A stretch of DNA of 64,000 nt from Balanoglossus misakiensis (Eukaryota; Hemichordata), in NCBI GenBank assembly GCA_040954595.2, contig CM082576.2, positions 4,092,001 through 4,156,000 of the forward strand. The letters run 5' to 3'. Below, piece by piece: positions 1 through 12,500 of this stretch. Position numbers and translations under genes: made by a program. Position 1 is the stretch's first letter, and every line of letters begins with the position of its first letter. The notes beneath the pieces are model-generated. The model ran no database searches, was not told where the DNA came from, and saw only the letters and a program-made list of their open reading frames with translations.

Positions 1-235
1 GTAGACTTACATGTAATTATCTGTTCAGCAAAATAACAGATCGAAATCTCGTCAACCTTTTCGGATTAATTACGACTGAATTATAACATAGGAGCGTTTC
101 AGTATGTCTACAAGACGTATGTAGCTGTTCCGTCCCATATTTCCATAGTTTAACTAGCTCTGTGTGCTGGAGAATTTTCATCAAATCAGCATCGAGATGA
201 AAAAAAGCTTCATCTGAGAAGTCAGTGATGTTTAC

Positions 236-2629
236 CTGGTCTGGATAATGCAGCGGCAGTTCCGCTGTATAGCACCAGGGCGTGGCCCAGAGTTGCCCGT
301 AACAGTGGAAATCTATGAAGAGAGCAAACTGTTGCTTCTGTGATGTCGCAACTATGAAATCGGCCACGGCTGCCACTTCACTTTCAGAGTGTGCAAAAGC
401 TCCCCGGTAATCGCTGGCACAGGGGTCTGTACTGGAACCGGTCCCTGGAAAAACAAGATGGAGGTTGGTTTCAGTGGGTAACGTCTACGCTGGTATTGAA
501 AAATATGACATGAATAAAAAAAAAAACATTGTTTCTAGCGACTTATCGCGTCTACATTGCCCGGCAGAGATTTGGTAAGAATAAAGATGCCAAGTATAGA
601 AGCATTTCTCACCTCCCCACATGTACTCGAAATTTCTGTTTCCATCCGTACCGGCACAGCTCGATCCGTCATTTGGTGAACGAGTTTTTCTCCACATCCG
701 GTTCTGTTCACGTGAAAAGTGAAACAAGTCAGTGAGATTTAGTTCCTCGACAGATCACGACAGATATCAAGAAAGTGGCCTGTTCTTCTCTTTCAACGAT
801 TATCATATTTGTCAGGAACCTTGTAATGATGGATCGACTTTTTGTAGTTCGCAAATAATTTTGTAATGATGCGCATCGTTTCTGTGACAAAGTGACGTCA
901 TATCAGCGAAGATGGCGGCTACGTGAAAGCATGATGAGAACTAACCTCCACCCAGGTGAATTCATAACCGTCTGGATTCATGACAGGCAGGATGTAGAAG
1001 TCATACGTATCCAAGTATTTCTGAACATTGGCATCTGTGGCGTAGTCTACCACCAGCTGAAATATTCATTAAAAATACATCGGTGTGTGCAACTTCAAGT
1101 TGCAGTTCTGCATTCTCTGTCACGGAAGACTGTGAACTGATTATTCCAAAATTAGAACAAACTGACTTGATTTACATGAACGTAAAGACAATAGTATATT
1201 CAGAATCATATACAATAGTTTTTTTCTGTTGCAATGTATTCTAAATAAAAACAATCGGGGATGTTCGTATGTTGAGACAGACAGACAAACAGCCATAGAC
1301 ATGTAGTCAGGCCTTTAAGGGAACCAACATAAAGAGTACAATGAACTTGAATGTGTATCTCTACCTGATTCGTCATAAACATAACTGTCGCCGGAGAAAT
1401 CCATTCCCTTGCATGAATACCACCGTGAATCCACACAGCTTCCTTGCTAGAGTTTTGTGCTGATCCCACCTGAAAGGAGACGGTCGAGTTAGAAGTCAGT
1501 TTTAAACGTTTGGATGTTTATAGCTCTGTAAATAGAGACAGTTGACGGTGAGGACCGGGCTTTTTGGTCACGTACCTTCAAGGTTCGCAGTTCTCTGCCC
1601 TCATAGGATGTTCCGATCTGGACTTCCGCTGCCAATGATGGATAAGTTGTTGCCATTTCTTTTACCCATTGTTCAATCTTTTTTTGATATGGAAAAAAAA
1701 CAGAAAATTATCGACAAGGTCACAAATGACAGGATCTCACCCCCACCCCCCCACCAGCACCGCCCTTGGAGTGTAGACTTATTCCAATGCCAAGTACAAG
1801 TGCTCAAGACTGCAAAGTGGAAATAACACACGAAGCCTACCTCAGACAGATTATAATATCTCGTGAAATCGTAGCCTGCCAGATCTGGCTGGTATATCTC
1901 TTGGACGTCCTGACCGACTTGGGAATCGATTAACTCTTGAACGTCGGCAATCATGACGTCATATCTCACAGCGGCAGCGTCCAGGAGTGCCTCGACCGTG
2001 GCCAACTTCTCGGGTGGGACCATGACGTCTTGAGGAAACTTCCAGAAATCAAGCTAGGAAAGAAAGGCGGAGAAGCGTCAAAATGGCCATCACTATAGCA
2101 ACAAGAATTGTGTTCAATTGATGCAATTAAAGCCCAAGTCTTGAAAACATTCGTACCTTCTCTTCTGTTTGTAGCGTCTTCATTGTCTGCAGGTCCCTCT
2201 CGGTGTTCACATCAACACGCAACACTTTGTGTCTGAAATCAAAGATGGCCATTTCAACAAGAGAGAGTGATGGAAACTAGATGTTCTGTAAACGTTGTGT
2301 GTAGATACGATCACGGTTCCAAAATGCAGTTTTTCACTCGTCCCCTCTACATCGTGTGTATTTATTCGTCAATCATTTTTCGTGCAAAATCTCAGCATTT
2401 GTCATCAGTGTTTATAGTGTACCGCTTGATCTGTAAGCCTACGGGCGCCTCAGTCTTTTGGTTGAGTCTCCAAAGTGCAACCTGTGCGAGATGATCACTG
2501 AATGACTTGGTAGGAATTCCACTCGCGTCACTTTACTTACCCATCATAGCGAACAGTTGATCCCTGACAACTCAGGATGGTGCAGACAACCACCAACAGC
2601 AGCATCGGGACCGTTGGGGAAGAAAGCAT
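236..2629 (-). CDS. Procarboxypeptidase A/B-like (M14A), 3' end cut by window edge
   Basis: Secreted zinc metallo-carboxypeptidase precursor that removes C-terminal residues from peptides. Coding exons, in transcription order: 2541-2629, 2157-2232, 1841-2053, 1576-1677, 1365-1469, 946-1056, 613-703, 236-444; all have GT-AG borders and compatible phases (996 nt, 332 residues). The start at 2629 gives a hydrophobic signal peptide (MLSSPTVPMLLLVVCTILSC), then an activation peptide (LRVDV...LDFWKFPQDVMVPP). Catalytic elements seen: zinc ligands in GGIHAREW and IDFHCYGQ, and NRN of the substrate carboxylate pocket. The exons with Tyr248, residue 255 and catalytic Glu270 (bovine CPA numbering) lie beyond position 1, so specificity cannot be read. 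It is divergent to the next copy, and exon phases match both plus-strand paralogues, supporting duplication. Confidence 0.9.
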
Positions 2630-3550
2630 TATTAGGGCCTTTCGACTTTTTGGGAGAGTATGGCAGACTCGCGAAGAGGGGGTCTAGAGCGTCTGGTTGT
2701 GATCTGTACAGCGCGTCCACGAAACGTGAACTGTGACTTGTGTGTGTCATGCAAAGGGCACGAGACTCATCCTCGTGTTTTTGTCAAAAGCTGCGAATTT
2801 TTAAATAATTATATCTACGATATTATCTGTCCTTGAAAACAATAGTTGGGTGGGGGTTCGCGATGAGCAACTATACCTATCGGGTCTGCAAGTAAATTAA
2901 AAATTAGCCTATCGTATTAGTTTGCATTTTGGCATCGGACTGGGAACAGGCTTATCACTGACAGTTCCACTTTCAGAAGTTCAGTTGTGTGATTCAGAGT
3001 CCATCTCGGGAAATAGTCGTGTGCTGTTTCCCCACCATGGCTATTCAATAGCGTTTTAACTCGTTCCACACTGGTAAATTATAACTCAACAAATATCAGT
3101 GAGCGGAACATCGTAAATAATTCCTAGCATGAAAAAGTACCAATGAAAACAGTGTCACAAAGTACGTACGTTCTTTATCACTTTTAATTGATAAACGAGC
3201 TTCACTGACCCATATCATTTAGTCAATCATGTATTCCATTAAAGCGTTATCTCTGATGCAGGGGACATTTGTGAATTCCTCCCACCTGTGGTTAGTTAAA
3301 CACTGATGTAGACGATACAAAATGAAGCTGGCGTGGCTTCATGTACGTGCTCAAATAATTCCTTCTAGCTGCTACAGCCTTCAGAGCTGAAAATCAATTA
3401 AATTTTAAACCTTGGGCGACCGAACTACACCAGGTGTCGATAATTAAAAATTATCACCAGCATGTGGTATATTTGATGCACTGGCCGTGTTAACGTATTT
3501 GCCACTTGTTGAAGATATCTCTCTGCGCTGAGTCCGCGTATTTAGGCCTA
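2630..3550. promoter_or_regulatory. Divergent intergenic region between two carboxypeptidase genes
   Basis: About 0.9 kb separates the start codons of the minus-strand and plus-strand carboxypeptidase genes, so it must hold both promoters. An AT-rich stretch at 2796-2815 and a TATA-like GTATATTT at 3466-3473, about 80 bases before the plus-strand start, are the only core-promoter candidates I see. No coding sequence is evident. Confidence 0.4.
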
Positions 3551-6500
3551 ATGGTGCTGCTTCGTATACTTCTCGTGTCATTGGTTGTCTGCTCATGTTT
3601 AGCAGTGAAAAGATACGATGGGTTCGTAAATATCGATCTTAAGTACACGTATATTTTGCTAAGTGATTTTTTAGTTGTTGGTGAATTTTAAATATTCGTC
3701 TTCTAATTCCCAGAATGTCCAGACAGTGTGTGACAACGATTCTTGTCGATCGTGTCAAAAATGCCTCTTTTATTCAGGTTTCTATTCTGTGTTATTTGAC
3801 AAATTAATAGATATAAACGACCCAGATACATTTCGTCCATCTTCAGACACGTTTTCTTAACATCGTCGCAGTACTTAGTATTATGTGTCATATTATGTGT
3901 CATATGTTTATCTAGTGTCTGTGACAAATTATGATTGCTATAGATGTCGATGAATTGAATATCAGATGCTCTAGTCTTTTCAATTTCGCATTTCATTATT
4001 TGCTGAACATAAATGTGTACCGAGCTCCGCATTAACCAAAGCTATACAGGACTATAGGGCCCGTTCTGGTCAAAATTATTTTTTATTAATTTAATGTGTA
4101 AGAATTAATTTTATGTTTCTGTGGCGGCGGCTGACGATGTCAGAAAAACACTGAACTTGCTGCTGCAGTAGTGATGAATATTATGGCGCCCTCAGCGGCG
4201 TAAGCCAAAGTTTGCCCCCGTTCCCGGCCATCGCTTCCTATTGAAATCACTCATTAGGATTAGGAGCTCAGACACTTGGATGCATTGCGGGGGAAGGGAG
4301 AACCTGATTAACAATCAAGTCTGGAAAATACTTATTTTTAAGTGGCGTTCATACTGTTGTATTGCTATTTCTAAACTTTGGAGGACAAGGAATGCTAATA
4401 TGGATATGTTTACTTGGAAAAGCTCAGCTAGGGTACAGACTTTGGATTTATGGCAACTTTTGACATGCTGTTGAACAATTTAGCAAATTTAGCAAACAGA
4501 TCAAACTTCCAGAATTTGTTTCCATGTTTACAGGTGATCTTTCGCCTACTTTTGAATTTCCTTGGCGTCAGTAGGAAGGGCCAGGTCTCATTTGCTGACG
4601 CGTTTTGAGTTTCAATGGGACAACAGTTTGCTACAAATTAACGGGTCAACCTTTGACCTTACCCGTTTCAATTAACTCAACATCAAGGCAGTGTTAGGGT
4701 AATAAAATGACACAGACACGAGTATTTCATTTTAATCAAGTTCACTGAAAATTTTAATTTCAAAGTTTAAAATCCATAAACAAAAGAGGATACATGTATA
4801 CAGTATTACCTGTATACTTACAATATGAAAAAAGAACCAATGCATTACTCAAGTGAAACTCAAACCATTTTCGTTGCATCTCTGTTGACGGATACAAATC
4901 TACCATGCAATGCATACTAAGTATACTACTCCACAGAATGTTCTGTGAAGAACTGAAAACAAATCCCCTCAATATATGGCAAAGGCCCACCTTCCAAATC
5001 AAACGACTTCGACATTTACAAATGGTGAACAGAGTCATTCATCTTTTCAATTTTTAATGAGAATTTGAATTTCAGGCTAGGTTGCTGTAATTGCCGTTCT
5101 GTGGCTAGTGCAAGTGTAGTTAGGTGAAGGATTAGTTTGTCAACAGAAACAGCATACAGCATTGGGGCAATTTAGAAACAAAATCAAAGAGTTGTAATTT
5201 ACACAATCATGCCAAATTTTCCAAGAAACTTATGACACATAGCAGAGCATACCATAGCATTGCATTGCATCGCCTTGGTAAACATCAATGGAAATGCTAT
5301 TGTCTTTAGATGATAGGTGGTCACTGCAGACTGCCAGTAACAGTTACAGCTGCATCGCGGAAAATGGACACTTCGTCCTCAGCTTGGTTGCCGGATACCC
5401 ATCTGGTCTTTGCATCTGCAAAACAAACAATGTAGAAATGAATGTCTATAATTAGATACATGGACATGAAACAAAGCATGATAACCAAACTGTACGCCAA
5501 TTGTTGTTCATTCGCAGATGGTACATCATGCAAATCTGTATGGCTTCCTGGAATTTCACTCTATTTGGCAACTTGATTAAATTCTACTGCAACAACAATA
5601 GAGATCTGCCAAAATGAGCTCATAATTTTACTTAGTTAAACTGACAACTCCTGGACATTGTGAACAACCACACCCCACCCACACACCCCTTACTATGTAT
5701 CGTCTCCGTCATGGCTTCAGTTTTCTGTCCCACAATTCTTACCTTCCCACAACCATGCAGTAATCTTTGGACATCAATCACACAGGCTGGCAATCACCTT
5801 AGCATCATCTATGGGATCCCTGGAATAAATGAAGAGTGTGTAAATGGAATGTCTCCTTCAAAGATGGCGAACACGTTTGTGCAAAAACAAAATGTCCACC
5901 TCTTGCATCCAGCAGTCAGGTCGGTTTTAAAACGTTGAATTGACATCCACATAAAGGACTGGGTCCATATTGTTACATGCATGTTTGTGTTAAATCATTT
6001 CGCTTGACTGGGTAACGGCACCAGTCTGAATCGATAAAAAATCTTCAAAATATCCACCATGATAAATGGGGCTTTGTCTATATCGCTTGTCAAACCTTGC
6101 TAAATTGAAACCTCTGGTCTTCGTTCAGCCATTGAACATACTACCCTTACCGCACCCAGCTATACTACTGCATGCAATACCATTATGAGTTGATCTCGTC
6201 CCTGCATCTGCAAAACAATGAAACGAAGTGAATGTCGGTGATATTCATGATCGTTCAGCCATTGAACATACTGCCCTTACCTCACCCAGCTCTACTGCTG
6301 CATGGCAATTAGGCCCAAGTTTGGTTGATGAATACCATTATGAGTTGATCTCGTCTCTGGATCTGCAAAACAAGCAAATGGAGTGAGTGTCTGCAATATT
6401 CATGATCGTTCAGCCACGGAACATACCTGCCCTTACCTCACCCAGCTATACCGCTGCATGGCGAAAAAACTCTGGTCTCTGCATCTGCAAAACAAGCAAA

Positions 6501-9500
6501 TAAAGTTAACGTCTGGAAAGTAAATACCTTATTTACCATAAAAACAGACTAACAGAGACATACACACAAGAGAAGATGAGCGGTGCGGAAATAAACCACT
6601 CTCAGTTTTATCAATACACGTATGTTTTTAATATTTTTTTATTGAATAATGACGAAAGATAACATATCTAAAAAACCTGTATTAACTATATACGTGAGCG
6701 GGAAGATGATCGGTACGGAATAAACCACTCGAAGTATTTTGAGTGCGTGTATGTTTTTATTTTATTTTTATTGAATAATGCCGAAAGATAACATATCTAA
6801 AAAAAAAACTGTATTAACTATATACGTGAGGGGGAAGATGATCGGTACGGAAATAAACCACTCCAAGTATTTTGAGTGCGTGTATGTTTTTATTTTATTT
6901 TTATTGAATAATGACGAAAGATAACATATCTAAAAAAACCTGTATTAACTATATACGTGAGGGGGAAGATGATCGGTACGGAAATAAACCACTCCAAGTA
7001 TTTTGAGTGCGTGTATGTTTTTATTTTATTTTATTTTTATTGAATAATGACGAAAGATAACATCTAAAAAACCTGTATTAACTATATACGTGAGCGGAAA
7101 GATGATCGGTACGGAAATAAACCACTCCAAGTATTTTGAGTGCGTGTATGTTTTTGTTTTATTTTTATTGAATAATGACGAAAGATAACATATCTAAAAA
7201 ACCTGTATTAACTATATACGTGAGCGGGAAGATGATCGGTACGGAAATAAACCACTCCAAGTATTTTGAGTGCGTGTATGTTTTTGTTTTATTTTTATTG
7301 AATAATGATGAAAGATAACATGTCTGAAAAAACGCGTATTAATTATATTAAACCAACAGTCTAAGGGATGGGACCCACCCGCACCGGGGATTTTATTTAT
7401 GTCTATATAACTTACTTGTTACGAAACTTCATCCACTGGTCTTCATTCAGCCATGGAACATACAAACGCTCACCTCATTGTAGTCTAGCTGCATGGCCCA
7501 AATATACCGTACAACTTACCGTGACACACATGCGCACACACTCACAACGAGCACCTTCCGATCGAAGCATTCAAAGCAGATAAACGTGTTGGTGCCGTGA
7601 CAAAAATGACCCATGCACCGAGCATGTAGTCCATGTTGGTTCTAAAACATTAATGACATCCGCATTGCTGCATTCTTCAGATTTGTGCAAAATCGGTTCG
7701 CTGAACTGGCTACCGGCACCAGTCAGAATCGTTGAAAGATCTTAAAAATTGCCCAAAATTTGGCTAATACCGCTTACTCGTACATCATGCTTGATAACAT
7801 CATAGCATCCACGCAGAACGTACAACATAAGGTCATCTGGGCATCTGCAAAAAATAAGGAAACAAATTGAATGCCTATCCATGAACATGAAACACAATAT
7901 CAACCGTGATCACCGTACGCTTAACTGTTGTCCATACGCATATTGTACACGACGACAATATATGTTTTAGGGCTTCGCTGACAAGTAGCCCCAGCGTGGC
8001 ACCATGCACATTTACATATTTTCAAATTTAGACCAACAGCCAAGCGGGACATTTTAAACTCAGACAAAAAAATTCGGCAAAGACTGCACGGACACAAAAG
8101 TAACTGTTCCCAATGAAGAGTTTAAAGCTTATTTTTGCCATTGTCTGGTAGTATAATACAACATTTGCATTCGCTCACACTCGAAAACACGCCGACTAAA
8201 CGTGAACCCGCTTGTCAATTCATCGTAGCCCCCTCCCTTTCCCGAAAAACTACCTTTTTTTATTTACAAAAACTGCCGCCCACCAGTAGAGCTATAACAC
8301 AGACTTGTCTTAATTTGATAAACCGTATATCTCAAGTTGAGTAACGCGAAAGGGCGGAATTTGGGAATTAAAATGCAGGGAAGCGCTGACTCGAGCTGTC
8401 TGACTGTGACGCATCCAATTTTTCAATTCCGTGGTGTAAACGTCTGGCTTTTTAGTTGACCGTAACTCGCCCCAGAATAACCCATGTTTCTGTTCAAAAA
8501 TTGAGTAAATGTGTCTACTTCTGTTACTTTACTTACCGCTGTCGTCGTGAAAACTATCCAGCGGAGAAACTCTGTTTTGGGGGCAGAGTTCTCCGCATCT
8601 TCTCGTGGTCCGTGCAGTAGCGTGGCCGTCTGACTCTCTAATGAAAATGCACGGAAGGCGGAACGGAAATTTCCAAGTGGAGATGGTCCAGGTGGCTTCA
8701 ACCAATCAGCAGCGAAAGCTTTGCATAGTCACGTCTCAAGTCACGTCACGTGACGTGACCCGCATCAAAAGTGCTGACACAGTTACGTAACTGTTGAAAT
8801 TTCGGATTATTTTTTGTCGTAGTTTGCCAGACATTTTGAACATCAAACGAGTCCACGTCCGAAAGAGTTTACCATGCGCTTTGAAATGTTGGAGTAGGGG
8901 AAAATCAACTGAACATCATCGTCACCTAAATATCTATTCACAAACAATGCGTTCTAAGATTCTAATCAGAATAAAACATTTTCAAATATCTGCATTTTTG
9001 ACTCTTTTTGCCAGGTGGAAAGACCTGACCATGTATTTCAACTATCGAGCACACTTCATTTATATTGGACGACGAACCGCCCCGAAACGAGTACAACGTC
9101 CCCTTTTTGAACTTTATGAGAGAAAGACATTGTCAGCCGCCGCCGTCTTTGATTTAAGAAAACGTGCGCAAAGGACTGTGGGATCAATTCGGCCAAAATT
9201 AATTCGACACAACAAAGTAATAAAACATAATTTTGACCAGAACGGGCCCCCAAAACACATTAAATTAATAAAACATAAGTTTGTCAAGTGAAGCCAATTT
9301 GTAGCTGTTACACCAATACAAATACATGTAAATAAACCTGGTAATGCTTCGGCATCAAAAATATACAATTTGAGTACAGTCTGAAGTGCGCGACTTTATA
9401 ATGTGTTTGATGAAAGGAAGCTTATAAGTTTGGTTGGCGGAATCTTGTAGATTAGTTTACGCATGAAGCTGGCTCCATGTTTTACATATGCCACTTTGGA

Positions 9501-12500
9501 TTTCAAACCGACGCAGGGATTCAAAATAACGACATTGCCGTCGCCGCGAGCGAATACATGTACTAGTAATTAGCTTGGGTGTGAGCACGATTAATTACAT
9601 TACAGGTGTCAAGTACTGCGAGTGGACGTTGGGAGTGGCGACATGAAAGTCATGCACGACCTGCTTGATTCGCAAGAGGTGAGCACCCAGTTACTGCAGA
9701 TGGCATTTGAATTGTCCACTGTCCATATTCATTTTCCGTGTCCAGTGGATTTATTTATTTCTGTCGCGCGTATCAGTGAAAGCAAAACCAGTGGATGAAT
9801 ATTAATTCGAAAATGTTCAAACTCTTCTAATGGCAACCGAAAACGACACTATACCTGTTTATGTGCCCATGCTGGTATGACATCGTAATCATTCACCGTT
9901 ATATACAAAATCGCACTCAAACAATGAAAACAATTTTGTTCCAGAAGGAGTGCGCATATTCAAATACTATGATTGACTCTTTCGTTTTATCACATCACGT
10001 TTACGGCACGTCATGTCACGTTTGTTTCCAACCAGGTTGAATTCTGGAATTTTCCGCGTGACGTCATGGTTGATACAAACAATATTGATGAAATCAAAGG
10101 TATCCTGGAGGACAACAACATCAAGTTCAGTGTCTGGGTTGACAACGTGCAAAGTTTGATTGACAACCAGTTTTCAACCCAGTTCGGCGGCCGCATCAAC
10201 TTCGACTATTCCGTTTACCACACATATGAGGAGGCAAGTTGAGTGATCTAGCTCATGTTTGTTCACACAAGGCACAGTCCATTTACTACTTCTAGAGGGA
10301 CTATGCACAAGGTATATTGCTGCACCATTGCCGCCTGCTTGTCAGTCATACATGCGGATATGTCCCAGTTTCCTGCTAATGACTTATTAATTTGCATATT
10401 TTAACAGGAATGTTGATTTGCTGAGCCGCTTTTGATGCAACCTGCTATTGAAATTGACACTGTACAGACAAAACAGTTGTCTACTTGGCAGTTTGCATCG
10501 GGCAGTCTGTGCAAATAAGGTATAACCTGTGAAAAAAATATACACAGCGCCAATTGAGATTTGTCAAAAACTGCTAACGCGATTTCTGTTCTTTTTCTCG
10601 CACAGATTCAGGAGTGGGTTCTGTCCACAGCCAGTAATCATTCAACCCTAGCTTCAGACTTTGTAGTGACCCAGTCTTACGAAGCGAGGCCGCTCAATGC
10701 CCTTTTGGTAGGTATACCGACATGGCTGTGCACACAAGCAACCACATTAGCAAGTCAACAACACAGTGTGCATAATTGAGTCAATTAGCTGAATACGGAA
10801 TTTCGATCAAATTTGAGCATTTTTTTTCACTACAGATTGGAAGCGAGTCTGCAACACCGAAAGAAGCTATCTGGATCGAGGGAGGAATCCACGCCCGTGA
10901 ATGGATATCGCCAGCCACTGTCATGTGGATGACCAATCAGGTTCGCGAGTTGGACTTTAAATGAACCAATCAAAAGGGCCGAATCTGTGCGCGGTGAAGC
11001 GGGGGGGGGGAATAGTTCAGTGGCATCTGTCTGCAGTGAAATAGTGAACTTGAATCATTATGTCACCATGAATACGATAGAATGTTGGCCTGTAGTATCC
11101 TTGAGTTAGAAAGCCACGCCGAAAGAAGGGGTAAATAAACGACCAACAATAAAAAAAAGTTCAGCAACCAACGCTGAATCACAAAGACTATAACAAAAGT
11201 GAAACTTGCTCAAAGAAAACTCACAATCATGCATTTTCCCTTTCTTCAGCTTCTTGAAGATTATTCAGTCGATCCAGAAGTTCAGTCAATGCTAGATCAG
11301 TTTGATATCTACGTTCTCCCCTTGTTGAACGCAGACGGATATGTCCACACTTGGGTTGAGGTAAGATCCGATTATATTTGGTAAGTTTCTTACATCCACT
11401 GACGGATGCTGACCGATTGGTTTCTAAAAATGTGGAAGCAATACTTCTAAATTTGGAAGCCGTCTGATGATCGGTTGAAAAGCATGTATAGAAGTCCTCC
11501 TTATTGTATTTTTTACTATTTCAGGACAGACTCTGGCGAAAAACTCGCAGTCCAAATGCAAATTCCACTTGTGTTGGAACTGATGCTAACAGAAACTGGG
11601 ATGCTATGTGGGGAGGTAAGTTGTGCCAGCCCTATATTACTGCAGGTAATTTGGATGTAGACCAAACCAGCAACTAAAACGGTTGCGTGTAATCTACTTC
11701 TTTACTGTCCGGGCAATTAAGATCGTCTAGCAATAACCCACATTTCGTTGCAACAAGCTGGTCTTTCTGAGAAGACGGCAAACCACTGAAGGACAATTCT
11801 TCTTCCTCTCTCAGAAACGGGTGCGTCAAGCTTTCCATGCGCAAGCGATTACCATGGAGCCAGTCCTCACTCGGAACCAGAAGTCAAGGGTATTGCAAAC
11901 TTCATCGAGCAAACTGCGCTCACTCAGACCTTCCGTATGTTTCTGGACATACACAGTTATAGCCAATTTTGGCTGACACCCTATGGCTATATGGCTCCCC
12001 TGCCAGCTGACTACGGTACGCAGGTAAATGAATGTACCTTTACTTTGCAAGAAATATTGTGAACGTTACAAGAATAACACACAGAAAGGGAAAAAAAACA
12101 AATCTAGTGTGTTCGCCACCATTTCATTCATGCCTACCACAAAGTGAGTTGTTCATGTTCTTTATTCTGACTTTAGATCAACTTGGCAATGGATGGTTGT
12201 GCTGCCATTGAGTCGGTCTATGGAACACCATACACAAATGGCACTTTCGAAGAATTATTGTGTGAGTGTTCTATTTCATTCGCGTTTTCGAGAGGTGACG
12301 TGAAACTTGTAAATCCTGTATTTCTTTGCTTACGGTATATTTGATTTGTTTTCCAGATCTGTCACTATGTTTACCATATCATTTGTGCGCATGTCATGGC
12401 GCATGTGTTAGAACTATTTATGAGTCAACCATTTTCCTCTGACTTTACTTGCAGATCTTGGTTCCGGTACGAGTCAGGACTGGGCGTATGACGTGGCCGG

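Larger units (their letters stand above)
5321..8690 (-). other. Candidate minus-strand spliced transcript with duplicated exon-like units
   Basis: Reading the minus strand inside intron 1 of the carboxypeptidase gene, several units have an acceptor-like TTTTGCAG followed by AT(G/C)C. Most then have a donor-like GTGAG|GTAAGG. Exon-like intervals are 7778-7844, 6437-6484 (48 nt), 6281-6362 (82 nt), 6151-6207 (57 nt), and a last unit starting at 5415; a degenerate donor-only copy lies near 7470. Upstream, a strong donor AGCG|GTAAGT at 8537 could end a first exon below the CCAAT box and palindrome at 8.7 kb. Stops occur in the units in most frames, so a non-coding RNA or a decayed duplicated gene is likelier than a protein gene. 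Splice use is inferred from sequence alone. Confidence 0.25.

Noticed and set aside
6541-7345. Regular repeats that could suggest a CRISPR array
   Set aside because: Units of about 130 bp are contiguous without unique spacers, and the DNA is animal nuclear.
8423-8701. 92-codon minus-strand frame above the donor at 8537
   Set aside because: No convincing ATG; the nearby ATG at 8598 meets a stop after 14 codons, so I treat the region as a possible untranslated exon only.
8794-9291. 165-codon basic open frame on the plus strand
   Set aside because: No recognisable domain, non-standard start, overlaps a dispersed repeat and lies within a carboxypeptidase intron; likely chance.
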